A stretch of 14,264 nucleotides of DNA from an uncultured Erysipelotrichaceae bacterium (GTDB taxonomy: Bacteria > Bacillota_I > Bacilli_A > Erysipelotrichales > Erysipelotrichaceae): the NCBI GenBank assembly GCA_937957895.1, contig CALFEZ010000277.1:1-14264 (forward strand). The letters run 5' to 3'. The notes beneath the pieces are model-generated. The model did no database searches and was not told where the DNA came from. It saw nothing but the letters and a program-made list of their open reading frames with translations. This document shows, in pieces, positions 13,936 to 14,264 of this stretch. Within the stretch, counting starts at the first letter, position 1; the number at the start of each line of letters is the position of its first letter. Both the position numbers and the translations under genes were made by a program.

Positions 13936-14264
13936 ATGTGGACTGAAATCGTAGAAATAACCAATGGGTATTTTCAAAACGGACTTGTTGGTTTTCTTAT
14001 CACCGCGATCGTCGTCTTTTTCGCGGTGGGGATCACTCGTAAAATCCTGAAAAAATTCTTTAGACGATTAGTAAAACAGGACCGACTAGATGAGACAGGT
14101 GCACGTTTTGCCGGACGATTGGTGTTTGCGATCGTGTATACCTTCGCTATCTATGGCATCATCACCCAGATCGTTCCGCTTCGAAACTTGTCAGTTTCTC
14201 TGTTGGCTGGTTCCGGTGTTGCTGTATTGGTCATCGGTTTTGCGGCACAGCAAGCCTTTTCAAA
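13936..14264 (+). CDS. MscS family small-conductance mechanosensitive channel, N-terminal part
   Basis: The first 109 residues are visible; the frame runs off the right edge. A short N-terminus leads into a first transmembrane segment (about 17-35, GFLITAIVVFFAVGITRKIL), a basic loop, a second segment (about 60-78, LVFAIVYTFAIYGIITQI), and the start of the pore helix, LLAGSGVAVLVIGFAAQQAFS (about 87-107), which is the hallmark Gly/Ala-rich TM3 of MscS. Three spans match the MscS/YkuT-type minimal architecture. These channels open under membrane tension to release solutes during osmotic downshock. The ribosome site AAGGTGG (13923-13929) is 6 nt from ATG. It has its own promoter, so a link with the SOS genes is not implied. 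Confidence 0.93.
   Translation, partial: MWTEIVEITNGYFQNGLVGFLITAIVVFFAVGITRKILKKFFRRLVKQDRLDETGARFAGRLVFAIVYTFAIYGIITQIVPLRNLSVSLLAGSGVAVLVIGFAAQQAFS

Overview
The window looks like chromosome from a low-to-moderate GC member of the Bacillota. Supporting signs are roughly 40% GC by eye, AGGAGG-type ribosome sites, sigma-A-type promoters, and TGA used as a stop while Trp is TGG. A secreted peptidoglycan hydrolase argues for a walled cell. An Erysipelotrichia-like lineage is a guess only. The tetramer GATC is strikingly common almost everywhere.

Layout, left to right. (1) Positions 1-612, minus strand: a hemolysin III/PAQR-type membrane protein cut by the window edge, divergent from a MATE-family efflux transporter (680-2035). 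Two terminator-like hairpins follow the transporter. (2) Positions 2236-8946: a promoter with a palindrome over its predicted start site drives an apparent four-gene operon. The genes are an AbiEi-type antitoxin-like regulator with no toxin partner, a single-span membrane protein of unknown function, a secreted 1031-residue glucosaminidase ending in three Ig-like domains and a type I dockerin, and a membrane-anchored surface protein starting with a cohesin-like domain followed by cadherin-like domains. The junctions are 4-nt overlaps or a 3-nt gap. My reading is a one-enzyme cohesin/dockerin system that tethers a cell-wall hydrolase to the cell that makes it. The DNA encoding the second dockerin repeat, the anchor's signal peptide and its cohesin domain (about 6880-7440) is markedly more AT-rich and lacks GATC, as if the interaction pair had been swapped in by recombination. 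(3) Positions 9002-11152: the RNA-binding protein Tex, possibly read through from the operon.

(4) Positions 11134-13885: an SOS-type DNA-damage module. On the minus strand lie dinB (Y-family polymerase), an 83-residue unknown protein and an SRAP/HMCES-type abasic-site protein, tightly coupled. Divergent from dinB is an XRE-HTH/S24-peptidase, LexA-like repressor. Between them are two perfect copies of CTTGAAT-N3-ATTCAAG. One exactly fills the -35/-10 spacer of the dinB promoter and the other overlaps the -35 of the repressor's own promoter. This differs from the Bacillus-type LexA box and predicts an autoregulated damage switch. (5) Position 13936 to the right edge: the start of an MscS-family mechanosensitive channel with its own promoter.

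Several predicted promoters lie so close to their genes that the mRNAs would have no leader or leaders of only about 10-15 nt. No rRNA, tRNA, CRISPR array, insertion sequence or phage gene was seen.
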